From the NCBI GenBank assembly GCA_016297495.1, contig JAEDGN010000020.1:1-35600 (forward strand): a stretch of DNA of 35,600 nucleotides, given 5' to 3'. The notes beneath the pieces were generated by a model. The model was not told where the DNA came from, searched no databases, and worked only from the letters and a program-made list of their open reading frames with translations. Positions 1-8,781 of the stretch are shown here, one piece after another. This DNA is from Coprococcus sp. (GTDB lineage: Bacteria; Bacillota; Clostridia; Lachnospirales; Lachnospiraceae). Within the stretch, counting starts at the first letter, position 1. Every line of letters begins with the position of its first letter. A program made the position numbers and the translations under genes.

Positions 1-265
1 TGCAGATACACGCTGCAAAATCACATATATAGGCAACCCCTGTAATTCTCAGCAAAATCCTGATATAGGCAGAACTGATGGACAGATAACCGCCCAATTC
101 CTCAATACTCCCAATAATCTTTTCAAGACAGATCAGTGCAAATCCAAAAATCAGGATACCGGCTCCTATACTGATCAGTGAACTGTACTCAGATTTAACA
201 GATTTCATATATAAGGCCAGCATGGCCGCCGCAATACCGATCACTGCTGCTTTTACAACTTCCAT
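1..265 (-). CDS. spoIIIAD: Stage III sporulation protein AD (partial, runs off left edge)
   Basis: This is a partial gene; its 3' end lies beyond the left edge. The visible 88 residues start MEVVKAAVIGIAAAML and form hydrophobic membrane segments separated by a short loop containing KSVKSEYSSL, which fits SpoIIIAD. The family is a small multispanning membrane protein of the SpoIIIA-SpoIIQ channel, which links mother cell and forespore and supports late forespore gene expression. The ATG at 265-263 has AGGAGG five bases upstream. It follows spoIIIAC with a short gap in the standard order AA-AB-AC-AD, which strongly supports the call. It was read directly from the sequence because it is open at the edge. 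Confidence 0.9.
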   Translation of the reverse strand, partial: MEVVKAAVIGIAAAMLALYMKSVKSEYSSLISIGAGILIFGFALICLEKIIGSIEELGGYLSISSAYIRILLRITGVAYICDFAACIC

Positions 266-291
266 TGAGCCCTCCTCTGACAACCGGACAT

Positions 292-486
292 TTACAATGC
301 AAAAAGCTGCTGAATCGTCTGAAACAGTTCATAAATATAGGGAACAATCCACATCAATACGAGTATCAGTCCGGCCAGACTGGTCAAAAAAGCCTGATCA
401 TCCCTCCCTGAATGCTTCAGCACCTGATTCAGTATGGACACAAGGATGCCAACGGCCGCTATCTTAAATATTATATTGATTGTCAT
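292..486 (-). CDS. spoIIIAC: Stage III sporulation protein AC
   Basis: A 64-residue protein, the usual length for SpoIIIAC, with two hydrophobic helices (about residues 3-20 and 34-55) joined by a short polar loop containing LKHSGRDDQ. In the family it is a mother-cell membrane component of the SpoIIIA-SpoIIQ complex that spans the space between mother cell and engulfed forespore. The start ATG follows a G-rich ribosome binding site (GGGGGG) by five bases. It sits between spoIIIAB and spoIIIAD on the same strand with short gaps, as in the canonical eight-gene operon. Expression in the mother cell under SigE is expected from family knowledge. Confidence 0.93.
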   Translation of the reverse strand: MTINIIFKIAAVGILVSILNQVLKHSGRDDQAFLTSLAGLILVLMWIVPYIYELFQTIQQLFAL

Positions 487-515
487 ACCGGCCCCCCTAT
501 CATGCCGTCAGCATT

Positions 516-1052
516 TCACACCAGCAAAGCTGTCAAAAAAAGCCCTGACAATATGCCCAGACTGAGACTTAGCTTTTGTTTCTGAGATATGGTCTGTCCA
601 AAACTTATCATGGAGGCATCCAGCTCATCAAGATACAGATCAATAGCCGCCAGCTGCATTTCCCGGTCAAGAAATCCCAATTGTCCTCCCAGTCTGAAAA
701 GAGCCTCCTTATCCTCTTTTGTAAGACAAGAACCAGACAGACTGCTTTCAATATGTTTTCTCCAAAGTATATCAAAAGGCTGTCCATCCATAAGCCGAAG
801 CTCATCTGCAAGACACATGAGAAAATTTTTAAAAGGAACTTCTATACGGCAGGCAACATGTTCAAAAGCTTCGGGAAGTTCTGAGCAGGCATACCGTATT
901 TCTCCTCTCAGCAGGACTGCCATCTGGCGCAATATTCCCAGCTGCCGATATCGCCTGCTGTAAGATCTGCTTACCGACAGCCCTGTTCCTGCGCATCCGC
1001 TAATAACACAGATTGCCCCGATTACTTTTATAAACACAGCCCCCGTATGCAT
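516..1052 (-). CDS. spoIIIAB: Stage III sporulation protein AB
   Basis: A 178-residue protein with an N-terminal hydrophobic segment (about residues 6-24), a soluble helical middle and a C-terminal hydrophobic segment ending FLTALLV. This matches SpoIIIAB, which resembles type II secretion GspF proteins and is thought to help assemble the SpoIIIA channel. A longer frame would begin at 1070. I chose the ATG at 1052 because GGAGG lies nine bases upstream and the resulting length is close to the family norm. The start still lies 53 bases inside the end of spoIIIAA, so the two genes overlap and are probably translationally coupled. Confidence 0.9.
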   Translation of the reverse strand: MHTGAVFIKVIGAICVISGCAGTGLSVSRSYSRRYRQLGILRQMAVLLRGEIRYACSELPEAFEHVACRIEVPFKNFLMCLADELRLMDGQPFDILWRKHIESSLSGSCLTKEDKEALFRLGGQLGFLDREMQLAAIDLYLDELDASMISFGQTISQKQKLSLSLGILSGLFLTALLV

Positions 1053-1971
1053 CAAAAATAGCCTCCACATTCCCTACTCTGCCGTTATCATTGAGTACCA
1101 CATAACGTTCAAAAAGCTTCTCTTCCACAAGACGCCGAAGCACCGGACGTACCCTCAGATCATCAATGGAATTGCCATGAACTGTTGCCAGCAGTTTACA
1201 TCCGCAGTTTATAACATATTCAACCGCCTCCATATCCTCTCTGCAGCCGATTTCGTCAACGGCAATGACCTGCGGTGCCATGGATCGAAGCATCATCAGC
1301 ATTCCCTCTGCCTTTGGGCAGCAATCCAGAATATCTGTACGTATCCCCACATCATTTTGAGGAACCCCCATATAACAGGCCGCAATTTCAGAACGTTCAT
1401 CAATGACACCAACATTACAGCCGGGAATACCATCATGTCCATCTGAAATCTGGCGGATAATATCCCGAAGAATTGTCGTCTTTCCACATCCCGGAGGCGA
1501 CACAATAATTGTATGGCACAGCTGTCCTTTATTGTAAATATGCGGCAGGATTCTGTCTGAGCATCCCCTGATCTGATGAGCCAGACGAATATTGATAAAG
1601 GAAATATATTTAATACTTCGTATCTTCCCCTGATCCAGAATGATCTTTCCCGCAACACCGATCCGATGACCGCCCTGTATGGTTATAAATCCCTGCCGGA
1701 TCTCATCTTCATAAGCATATAAAGAAAAATTACTAATGTAGGTCATGGTTTCCTGTATCTCACGCTCCGTCACAATATAAGCGCTATCTAATTCCGTCAC
1801 CGGCTGCCCCTTTGAATTGAGCATATATTCATGATTGTCATAAATTATCAAAAGCGGCCCCATCACTCTTAACCGTATCTCCTGCAGGCGACTGAACTCC
1901 ATGGGCAAACCTGCAATAATTTCCCGCAGATGCACAGAAAAAATCTTCATCAGCTGAGCTTTCTTGTCCAT
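1000..1971 (-). CDS. spoIIIAA: Stage III sporulation protein AA, secretion-type ATPase
   Basis: A 323-residue protein of the SpoIIIAA family, an ATPase related to type II/IV secretion motors that powers or assembles the mother cell-forespore SpoIIIA channel. Visible motifs are a Walker A loop SPPGCGKTT (about residues 158-166) and a Walker B strand VIAVDEIG, followed by the conserved LATVHGN stretch. The frame can be extended to a GTG at 1980 or an ATG at 1977. I prefer the ATG at 1971 because AGAGG lies eight bases upstream; the other two codons overlap or abut that site. It is the first gene of the operon leaving the window on the left. Only 65 bases separate it from the upstream RNase gene. 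Confidence 0.95.
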   Translation of the reverse strand: MDKKAQLMKIFSVHLREIIAGLPMEFSRLQEIRLRVMGPLLIIYDNHEYMLNSKGQPVTELDSAYIVTEREIQETMTYISNFSLYAYEDEIRQGFITIQGGHRIGVAGKIILDQGKIRSIKYISFINIRLAHQIRGCSDRILPHIYNKGQLCHTIIVSPPGCGKTTILRDIIRQISDGHDGIPGCNVGVIDERSEIAACYMGVPQNDVGIRTDILDCCPKAEGMLMMLRSMAPQVIAVDEIGCREDMEAVEYVINCGCKLLATVHGNSIDDLRVRPVLRRLVEEKLFERYVVLNDNGRVGNVEAIFDAYGGCVYKSNRGNLCY

Positions 1972-2036
1972 TGGCATCACCTCTGGTACAATATATATTC
2001 AGCCGATGAAGATTTTATGATTGGGCTGTGCGCCAA

Positions 2037-3638
2037 TTAACGGTCCCATTTATCGCAGAGACTGTTGATTTCGTTGGCAAATTTGGTAAGGTCTTTGTTG
2101 GTACCGCCTTCATTGTGTTTGATGACCTGCATCAGGCGGCGTCCTGCATTAAGCAGCCGTTCGAAGACGCTGGCCGCTCTGCGGTCCGCAGCTTTCTTCG
2201 GAGCAATACGTACCGGTTCCGGCTCCCGTACACATTCGTTGGTCAGCAGATCATATTCTGCACCGCTGTAAGGGGCAACGGCATCAATACCCAGTTCATC
2301 ATGGATGCGCTTTGCAAATATATCCGTCACCGTGTCCTCACCGTGGACAACAAAAACACGATCGGGACGCTTTTCAAAAGCGCTGATCCAGTTCATCAGT
2401 CCTTCACAGTCCGCATGACCGCTGATACCCGCCAGCACCGCGATCTCCGCTTTGACATCGATGGTCTCACCAAAAAGCTTCACTTCTGATGCACCTTCCA
2501 CCAGATTTCTACCCAGAGTGCCCACAGACTGATAACCAACGAAAAGGATGGTACATTCCGGACGCCACAGATTATGCTTCAGATGATGGCGGATACGCCC
2601 TGCATCACACATACCGGAGGCAGAAATAATAACCTTAGGTGTCGCAGAAAAATTGATTGCAATAGAATCATCACTGCTGACTGCCGTCTTCAGCCCGTCA
2701 AAACTGATCGGATTGATGCCGCGTTCTATCAGGGCCATGGCATCTTCATCATAGTACCCCGGCACATTCCGATTGAAAATGTTCGTGGCCTCCACTGCCA
2801 GCGGACTGTCCACATAAACCTCAAAGTTATCATGATTTTTCACCAGTCCCTCTTCCTTGATCTGGCGAATGAAATAGAGCATCTCCTGGGTTCTTCCCAC
2901 TGCAAAGGAAGGAATGACCACATTGCCTCCCCGGTCAAAGGTTCTCTGTATGATCGCCGTTAATTCTTTAATATAATCCGGCCTCTCTCCATGACTTCTG
3001 TCACCATAGGTTGATTCCATAATGACATAATCCGCATCCTGGATATAATGAGGATCTTTAATAATCGGTTGATTTGTATTGCCAATATCACCGGAAAATA
3101 CGAGTTTCTTCGTGACATCTCCTTCTGTTGCCCAGACTTCAATACTGGCAGAACCGAGCAAATGTCCCGCATCTATGAAACGAATCTCAATACCTTCACA
3201 TACCTGAATCTTCTCCTTATACCGGCATGAAACAAAATGCTGCAGAACCCCTGCTGCCTCCTCCGTCGTGTACAGCGGAACCACCGGCTCACGTCCGGCA
3301 CGTTTGCCCTTCCGGTTTCTCCACTCCGCTTCAAATTCCTGAATATGTGCACTGTCCAGAAGCATGATCTGACACAGCTGCTGTGTTGCCTCCGTTGTAT
3401 AAATGCTTCCCTTGAATCCCTGTCCATATAACAATGGTAAAAGCCCTGAATGATCTATATGCGCATGTGTCAAAAAAACATAATCCACATCCGCAGCCGG
3501 CACAGGAATATCCTGATTCTCAAATAAATCCTTCCCCTGCTCCATACCACAATCTATCAGAATATGCTTTCCTGCCGCTTCCAGATAATGTTTACTGCCT
3601 GTAACCTCATGAGCCGCTCCCGAAAATACCAGCTTCAT
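2037..3638 (-). CDS. MBL-fold beta-CASP RNA-processing nuclease (CPSF/YSH1-type)
   Basis: A 533-residue metallo-beta-lactamase protein of the beta-CASP type that acts on RNA. The zinc motif HAHIDH is at residues 58-63. Further metal and CASP features include DAGHLLGSA, SGDIGN, ESTYGD, the FAVGRTQE stretch and SASGMCDAGR, then the C-terminal RMMBL part with SGHAD and VHGE. Family members are 5' or endo-ribonucleases related to the CPSF73 core; bacterial members of this subgroup are poorly studied, so the RNA target is unknown. The ATG at 3638 is preceded by an unusually long purine site (AAAGGAAGGGGG). It lies between engB and spoIIIAA, with a probable promoter of its own at 3665-3673. Confidence 0.9.
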   Translation of the reverse strand: MKLVFSGAAHEVTGSKHYLEAAGKHILIDCGMEQGKDLFENQDIPVPAADVDYVFLTHAHIDHSGLLPLLYGQGFKGSIYTTEATQQLCQIMLLDSAHIQEFEAEWRNRKGKRAGREPVVPLYTTEEAAGVLQHFVSCRYKEKIQVCEGIEIRFIDAGHLLGSASIEVWATEGDVTKKLVFSGDIGNTNQPIIKDPHYIQDADYVIMESTYGDRSHGERPDYIKELTAIIQRTFDRGGNVVIPSFAVGRTQEMLYFIRQIKEEGLVKNHDNFEVYVDSPLAVEATNIFNRNVPGYYDEDAMALIERGINPISFDGLKTAVSSDDSIAINFSATPKVIISASGMCDAGRIRHHLKHNLWRPECTILFVGYQSVGTLGRNLVEGASEVKLFGETIDVKAEIAVLAGISGHADCEGLMNWISAFEKRPDRVFVVHGEDTVTDIFAKRIHDELGIDAVAPYSGAEYDLLTNECVREPEPVRIAPKKAADRRAASVFERLLNAGRRLMQVIKHNEGGTNKDLTKFANEINSLCDKWDR

Positions 3639-3664
3639 AAAAAAAGCCCCCTTCCTTTAGTAAT

Positions 3665-3673
3665 AGTATACCA
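3665..3673 (-). promoter_or_regulatory. Extended -10 promoter for the beta-CASP RNase gene
   Basis: On the minus strand the bases read TGG followed by TATACT, an extended -10 element (TGnTATAAT type). It lies about 27 bases before the start codon at 3638, so a transcript would begin almost at the ribosome binding site. I saw no good -35 box. A site here would let the gene be expressed independently of engB. Confidence 0.5.
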
Positions 3674-3720
3674 AAAGCAGGAGGCTTCGGCCACGAATAT
3701 GGTAATATTTAATAAATATT

Positions 3721-4329
3721 TTATTTCTCTTCCTCTGATTCTCCGGATAATGCATAGGTCTCTATCAGTTCCCACACCTCATCCCTTCCCTGTTTGGTAA
3801 CAGCAGAATAAGGAACAATTGGCGTACCTTCAGCTACATTCAATCCTTCACGAATCAGCTTCAGCTGTTTTTGAACCTGGCTGCGTTTGATCTTATCCAG
3901 CTTGGTAGCAATGATAGCGGGATAAAAACCATTTTCCATGATCCAGCTGTACATATGCTTGTCATTTGCCGACGGTTCATGGCGAATATCCACCAGCAGA
4001 AAGACCATACGGAGCTGTTTTGATTTTTGAAGATAATTTTCAATCATCCTGCCCCATTTTGCCTTCACTGCTTCAGAAACATTGGCATAGCCATACCCGG
4101 GGAGATCAACGATATAGATCGTATCATTCACATTATAATAATTGATCGTCTGGGTCTTGCCCGGCTGCTGAGAGACACGGGCGTAAGACTTTCTGTTCAT
4201 CAGGCCGTTGATCAATGATGACTTGCCGACGTTAGACTTGCCCGCAAAAGCAACCTCCGGGTGCTGATTTTCCGGCAGCTTGCTTGTGATACCGCATACC
4301 GTTTCCAGATTTATATTTTTAATAACCAT
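3721..4329 (-). CDS. engB: Ribosome biogenesis GTP-binding protein EngB (YsxC/YihA)
   Basis: A 202-residue TRAFAC-class GTPase that assists assembly of the large ribosomal subunit. The G1 P-loop AGKSNVGKSS is near residues 29-38. G2 is the threonine in the stretch QPGKTQT, G3 is DLPGYGYA and G4 is TKLDK, followed by PYSAVTKQG as G5. Length and motif order match EngB. It follows lon after 57 bases, the same order as lonA-ysxC in Bacillus, and ends the tig-clpP-clpX-lon-engB cluster. The end of the gene is followed by an AT-rich stretch without a convincing GC-rich terminator. Confidence 0.97.
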   Translation of the reverse strand: MVIKNINLETVCGITSKLPENQHPEVAFAGKSNVGKSSLINGLMNRKSYARVSQQPGKTQTINYYNVNDTIYIVDLPGYGYANVSEAVKAKWGRMIENYLQKSKQLRMVFLLVDIRHEPSANDKHMYSWIMENGFYPAIIATKLDKIKRSQVQKQLKLIREGLNVAEGTPIVPYSAVTKQGRDEVWELIETYALSGESEEEK

Positions 4330-4386
4330 ACTTTTCCCCTACTCTCCTCTTCCAGGCCTTCCTGCCATTCAGGCTTCTACAGAAAT

Positions 4387-6726
4387 CTATGCACCGGCAG
4401 TCTTAAGATCCGGCATGCTTTCCAATGCTACGGGCAGTATATCCGCCATGTTTGAAGCATAGACAAACTCCATATCCTTTGTAATCTCCTTGTCCAGCTC
4501 TTTGATGTCCTTCCGGTTCTTTTCCGGTACAATAACTGTATGAATACCGGCCACCTTGGCGGCTATGGATTTTTCACGCAGTCCGCCAATTGGAAGCACA
4601 CGCCCCCTCAATGTAATCTCTCCTGTCATGGCCACATCGGCACGGACCGGAATGCCTGTAATGGCTGAGAACATGGCCGTTGTCATGGTCACTCCGGCAG
4701 ACGGTCCGTCCTTTGGCACAGCCCCTTCCGGAATATGGATATGGATATCATTTTCTTCAAAAAATGTTTTATCAATACCAAACTGTTCACTGACCGAACG
4801 AATATAACTGATTCCCGCCATGGCTGATTCTTTCATGACATCTCCCAGCTGACCCGTCAGTTCAAATTTTCCTTTGCCCGGCATAATATTGACTTCAACG
4901 GACAGGGTATCACCGCCAACGCTGGTCCATGCCAGACCCCGTACAATGCCTGTCTCATTATGGTCATTGGCCTCCTCATAATCATACTTCCTGATTCCAA
5001 GGAAATGCTCAATATTCTTGTCTGTGACCTTGACGTTCTTCCTGCCGTCCTGCAGGATCATACGGGCTGTCTTTCGGCAGATGTCACCCAGGCATCTTTC
5101 CAGACCTCTGACGCCAGCCTCCCTCGTATAGTGCAGAATCATGCTTTCAATGGCCTTATCACTGACCGTCAGCTGCTTTGAACGAATACCATTGGCTTTC
5201 ATCTGCTTTGCCAGCAAGTGCTCTTTTGCAATATGCAGCTTCTCATTCTGAGTATAAGTATTGATCTCAATGACCTCCATACGGTCCAGAAGCGGTCTTG
5301 GAATGGTGGATAATGAATTAGCCGTTGCAATAAACAATACATCTGACAAATCCAGCGGAACTTCCAGATAATTGTCACGGAAATTACAATTCTGTTCTGA
5401 ATCCAGTACCTCCAGGAGTGCAGAAAAAGTATCCCCTTTATAATCTGTACTGACCTTATCAATCTCATCCAGCAGCATGACCGGATTCCTGACACCGGCC
5501 TGACTGACTGCCGCCGTAATACGTCCCGGCATAGCACCGATATAGGTCCTCCTGTGTCCACGAATCTCTGCCTCATCATGAACGCCGCCCAGACTGATTC
5601 TGACATACTTTTTATTCAATGCCCTTGCAATAGAGCGCGCAATGGAAGTCTTACCGGTTCCCGGAGGTCCCACAAGACAGAGAATCGGACTGTCTCCCTT
5701 TTTCGTCAGCAGACGGACAGAAAGATACTCAAGAATACGTTCTTTTACTTTTTCAAGACCATAATGATCTTCCCGAAGAATCTTCTCTGCCTTATCAATA
5801 TCCTTATTATCGCGGCTGCTCTTACTCCATGGTATTTCAAATAATGTGTCTATATAGGTTCTGGCAACACTGCTCTCCGCAGAATTACCCGCCAGCGTCT
5901 TAAACCGACGGATCTCCTTCTCCAGTTTCTCCTTCACAACAGCCGGAGCCTTCAGATTCTCCAGCTTTTCCTCATACTCCCGGGCTTCTGACATAAGGTC
6001 ATCTCCCAGTTCCTCCCGAATCAGTTTTAACTGTTCGCGCAGCACATATTCCCGCTGATTCTTTTCTATACGAACCTTTACTTTGCCCTGAATCTCCTGA
6101 TTAATCAGAAGTATCTCATATTCTTTATTCATAATACGGCAAAGCTCTTCATATCTTTCGCGGAAATCCAGTTTCTCCGCCAGCTTTTGCCTGTCCTGCC
6201 AGTGCATCGGCATATTGCCGCACAGATGATTGGTCAGCCGTACAATATCCCCGGACTGCTTCAGCTGTTTCACAATATCTAAACTGAACTTTGTTCCGGC
6301 TGATTGATACTGTTCAATAATCTCCTCCAGAACCTCGCGCATGGCTTCAGCTTCATTCTCATTCTCAACTTTATCTTCTGTATCGTGTATGATCACATCT
6401 GCCAGCAAATAAGGCGATAACGATATCATCTCATCGATCTCCGCCCTGAATTTACCTTCAGCTAATACACGTACCATATTCTCAGGCATTTTGACAATCT
6501 GTTTGATTTTTGCCATGGTACCGATCCGGTACAGTTTCTCCGGTGATGGTTCCTCCTCGTCAGGATCCTGCTGGGTAACCAGAAAGATCATCTGATCCTT
6601 TACCATCGCCGCTTCCAGAGCTGCAATGGATTTCTTCCTGCTTACATCAAAATTCAGGATCATATCCGGCAGGCACACAAGACCACGAAGGGCAAGCACC
6701 GGCATTCTGCAATTGATATCATTCAT
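4387..6726 (-). CDS. lon: ATP-dependent protease La (LonA)
   Basis: A 779-residue LonA protease, an ATP-powered cytoplasmic enzyme that degrades damaged and regulatory proteins. It has an N-terminal substrate-binding LON domain (about 8-200), a helical linker, an AAA+ module with Walker A GPPGTGKT (about 353-360) and Walker B MLLDEIDK, and a C-terminal peptidase domain. The catalytic Ser is S676 in KDGPSAG and the paired Lys is K719 in LREKS, 43 residues apart as in E. coli Lon. The site AAGGTG lies eight bases before the ATG. It sits between clpX and engB, and a hairpin at 6754-6778 precedes it, so its level may be set separately from clpX. Confidence 0.98.
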   Translation of the reverse strand: MNDINCRMPVLALRGLVCLPDMILNFDVSRKKSIAALEAAMVKDQMIFLVTQQDPDEEEPSPEKLYRIGTMAKIKQIVKMPENMVRVLAEGKFRAEIDEMISLSPYLLADVIIHDTEDKVENENEAEAMREVLEEIIEQYQSAGTKFSLDIVKQLKQSGDIVRLTNHLCGNMPMHWQDRQKLAEKLDFRERYEELCRIMNKEYEILLINQEIQGKVKVRIEKNQREYVLREQLKLIREELGDDLMSEAREYEEKLENLKAPAVVKEKLEKEIRRFKTLAGNSAESSVARTYIDTLFEIPWSKSSRDNKDIDKAEKILREDHYGLEKVKERILEYLSVRLLTKKGDSPILCLVGPPGTGKTSIARSIARALNKKYVRISLGGVHDEAEIRGHRRTYIGAMPGRITAAVSQAGVRNPVMLLDEIDKVSTDYKGDTFSALLEVLDSEQNCNFRDNYLEVPLDLSDVLFIATANSLSTIPRPLLDRMEVIEINTYTQNEKLHIAKEHLLAKQMKANGIRSKQLTVSDKAIESMILHYTREAGVRGLERCLGDICRKTARMILQDGRKNVKVTDKNIEHFLGIRKYDYEEANDHNETGIVRGLAWTSVGGDTLSVEVNIMPGKGKFELTGQLGDVMKESAMAGISYIRSVSEQFGIDKTFFEENDIHIHIPEGAVPKDGPSAGVTMTTAMFSAITGIPVRADVAMTGEITLRGRVLPIGGLREKSIAAKVAGIHTVIVPEKNRKDIKELDKEITKDMEFVYASNMADILPVALESMPDLKTAGA

Positions 6727-6753
6727 CTTATGTTCACCTTCTTAAAACAGATT

Positions 6754-6778
6754 AAGCGGACAAATTCTGCGTCCGCTT
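6754..6778 (-). terminator. Intercistronic hairpin between clpX and lon
   Basis: A perfect 8-bp inverted repeat (AAGCGGAC / GTCCGCTT) with a 9-base loop lies in the 65-base gap between clpX and lon. On the minus strand it is followed by AATCTGTTTT, a weak T-rich tail. It could be a partial terminator or an mRNA-processing and stability element that lowers lon relative to clpX. It ends about 14 bases before the lon ribosome binding site. Confidence 0.5.
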
Positions 6779-6791
6779 TCATCTCTGTTGA

Positions 6792-8087
6792 TTATGCGAT
6801 TTCTCCGCTGTTCTTACGGGACGATTTTTTTCCCTGTCCTTTCTTCGGAAGCTGCGGTTCGCCATGGATCAGCTCCGGCTCAGCCAGTCCTTCCACAACA
6901 GCTTTTGTAATAATGCACTTCTCTACCGTCTCATCAGATGGCAGTGTATACATGGTATCCATCAATACATTCTCCACAATGGAACGAAGTCCTCTGGCGC
7001 CTGTATTTCTAAGGAATGAACGATGCGCGATTTCATGAACTGCCTCATCATCAAATTCCAGTTCAACACCATCCAGCTGGAATAATTTTTTATATTGTTT
7101 GATAATGGCACTCTTTGGCTCTGTAAGGACACGAACAAGTGCATCCTCATCCAGCAGATCCAATGAAACACTGACCGGAACACGGCCAACAAACTCAGGG
7201 ATCAATCCATATTTTACAAAGTCCTGTGGAAGCGCCTGTTTCATCAGTTCACTCACATTCTGTTCTTCATCCTTCATGCGGATCTCCGCATTAAATCCAA
7301 TGGACTGCCCGCCGGTTCTGGATTCTACAATTTTATCCAGCCCATCAAAAGCACCGCCGCAGATGAAAAGGATATTCGTCGTATCTATCTGAATGAATTC
7401 CTGATGCGGATGCTTTCTCCCTCCCTGAGGCGGTACGGATGCTACCGTTCCCTCAAGGATTTTCAGCAGAGCCTGCTGAACACCTTCACCTGAGACATCT
7501 CTTGTGATGGAAACGTTCTCAGACTTTTTCGTAATCTTATCTATTTCGTCAATATAAATAATGCCTCTTTCTGCTCTCGGGATATCATAATCTGCCGCCT
7601 GAATCAGTTTCAGCAGAATATTCTCCACATCCTCACCAACATATCCGGCCTCCGTCAATGCGGTGGCATCGGCAATGGCAAAAGGCACATTCAAAATCCT
7701 GGCCAGCGTCTGTGCCAGAAGCGTCTTACCGGAACCTGTAGGTCCCACCATGATAATATTGCTCTTCTGCAATTCCACATCATTGCCGGCATTTGATGTA
7801 ATTCTCTTATAATGATTGTAAACAGCCACTGACAGAACCTTCTTGGCCTGCTCCTGTCCAATGACATACTGATCAAGAAAATTCTTGATTTCCACAGGCT
7901 TCAGCAGGTTAAGTCCTGCTTCATCCTGCTCCTCATCCAGTTCTTCCTCTATAATCTCCATGCAGATATCCACACATTCATCGCAGATAAAAGCATTCGG
8001 ACCTGCAATCAGCTTGCGGACCTGATCCTGAGTTTTATTACAAAAGGAACATCTTGGCTGTTTCTTGTCATCTATACGACTTGCCAT
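6792..8087 (-). CDS. clpX: ATP-dependent Clp protease ATP-binding subunit ClpX
   Basis: A 431-residue AAA+ unfoldase that selects tagged proteins and feeds them to ClpP. The N-terminal zinc-binding domain has Cys13, 16, 35 and 38 (CSFC and CDEC). Walker A GPTGSGKT is at about 115-122 and Walker B is IYIDEIDK. The pore loop GYVGED is present, and the ClpP-docking IGF tripeptide is at about 263-265. Length is normal. The start ATG has AGAGGTAG just upstream. It follows clpP after 37 bases, so the two subunits are probably made from one message. The C-terminal tail is Lys/Ser-rich and variable, as usual. Confidence 0.98.
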   Translation of the reverse strand: MASRIDDKKQPRCSFCNKTQDQVRKLIAGPNAFICDECVDICMEIIEEELDEEQDEAGLNLLKPVEIKNFLDQYVIGQEQAKKVLSVAVYNHYKRITSNAGNDVELQKSNIIMVGPTGSGKTLLAQTLARILNVPFAIADATALTEAGYVGEDVENILLKLIQAADYDIPRAERGIIYIDEIDKITKKSENVSITRDVSGEGVQQALLKILEGTVASVPPQGGRKHPHQEFIQIDTTNILFICGGAFDGLDKIVESRTGGQSIGFNAEIRMKDEEQNVSELMKQALPQDFVKYGLIPEFVGRVPVSVSLDLLDEDALVRVLTEPKSAIIKQYKKLFQLDGVELEFDDEAVHEIAHRSFLRNTGARGLRSIVENVLMDTMYTLPSDETVEKCIITKAVVEGLAEPELIHGEPQLPKKGQGKKSSRKNSGEIA

Positions 8088-8124
8088 ATACTACCTCTTT
8101 TAATTATTCTATCATCAACCTCGC

Positions 8125-8709
8125 TTATGAACGCTTGGTTACAACGGCATCAATCAGGCCATAATTTTTAGCCTCTTCCGCATTCATATAATAATCTCTT
8201 TCTGTATCTGCAGCAATCTTCTCATAAGGCTGGTGTGTATTGGCTGCGAGGAGTTCATTCAGCATACGTTTCGTGTACTGGATACGTTCAGCAACAATCT
8301 GGATCTCCGTAGCCTGACCCTGTGCACCGCCAGACGGCTGGTGAATCATAATTGTAGAATGCGGCAGAGCCAGACGTTTGCCCGGTGTACCGCCGGCCAG
8401 AAGAAAAGCTCCCATGCTTGCGGCCATTCCCATACAAATTGTAGAAACATCACACTTAATAAACTGCATCGTATCATAAATCGCCATGCCGGCCGATACA
8501 GAACCACCCGGACTGTTAATATACAACTGGATATCCTTTCCCGGGTCTTCGGACTCAAGGAAAAGCAGCTGTGATACAATCAGGCTGGCTGATACATCCG
8601 TTACTTCTTCTCCAAGGAAAATAATCCTGTCTTTCAATAATCTGGAATAAATATCAAAGGCACGCTCGCCTCTGCTTGACTGTTCAATGACTGTAGGTAC
8701 TAAACTCAT
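8125..8709 (-). CDS. clpP: ATP-dependent Clp protease proteolytic subunit ClpP
   Basis: A 194-residue serine peptidase of family S14 that forms the barrel degrading substrates delivered by ClpX. The catalytic triad is S98 (in GMAASMG), H123 (in MIHQPSGG) and D172 (in ERDYYM), at the same numbers as in well-studied ClpP proteins. A longer frame reaches 8775, but the ATG at 8709 has AGGAGG six bases upstream and gives the canonical N-terminus MSLVPTVIEQ. It is followed closely by clpX and preceded by tig, with a GC-rich hairpin (8737-8768) in the gap. I found no CtsR-type GGTCAAA repeat upstream. Confidence 0.98.
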   Translation of the reverse strand: MSLVPTVIEQSSRGERAFDIYSRLLKDRIIFLGEEVTDVSASLIVSQLLFLESEDPGKDIQLYINSPGGSVSAGMAIYDTMQFIKCDVSTICMGMAASMGAFLLAGGTPGKRLALPHSTIMIHQPSGGAQGQATEIQIVAERIQYTKRMLNELLAANTHQPYEKIAADTERDYYMNAEEAKNYGLIDAVVTKRS

Positions 8710-8736
8710 CCTTATCCTCCTGTCAATAGAATCGGA

Positions 8737-8768
8737 GGCTGCTGCAAAACATGTATTCTGCGGCAGCC
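8737..8768 (-). other. Hairpin in the tig-clpP gap
   Basis: A 6-bp GC-rich stem (GGCTGC / GCAGCC), extended by three more pairs after one mismatch, encloses the sequence between trigger factor and ClpP. No T-run follows it on the minus strand, so it is unlikely to be a full terminator. Processing or stabilisation of the clpP message is a plausible role. Confidence 0.4.
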
Positions 8769-8781
8769 CCATCATCTGTAA

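Noticed and set aside
1990..2020. Possible SigE promoter for spoIIIAA (TCATAAA and TATATATT on the minus strand)
   Set aside because: The spacing (16 bases) and the -10 match (about five of eight positions) are too poor to call, although SigE control is expected for this operon.
2023..2040. Short inverted repeat ATTGG / CCAAT after the beta-CASP RNase gene
   Set aside because: Only five base pairs with no T-run; not a credible terminator.
3702..3720. AT-only palindrome after engB (AATATTTA / TAAATATT)
   Set aside because: No GC pairs and no clear T-tail; too weak to call a terminator.
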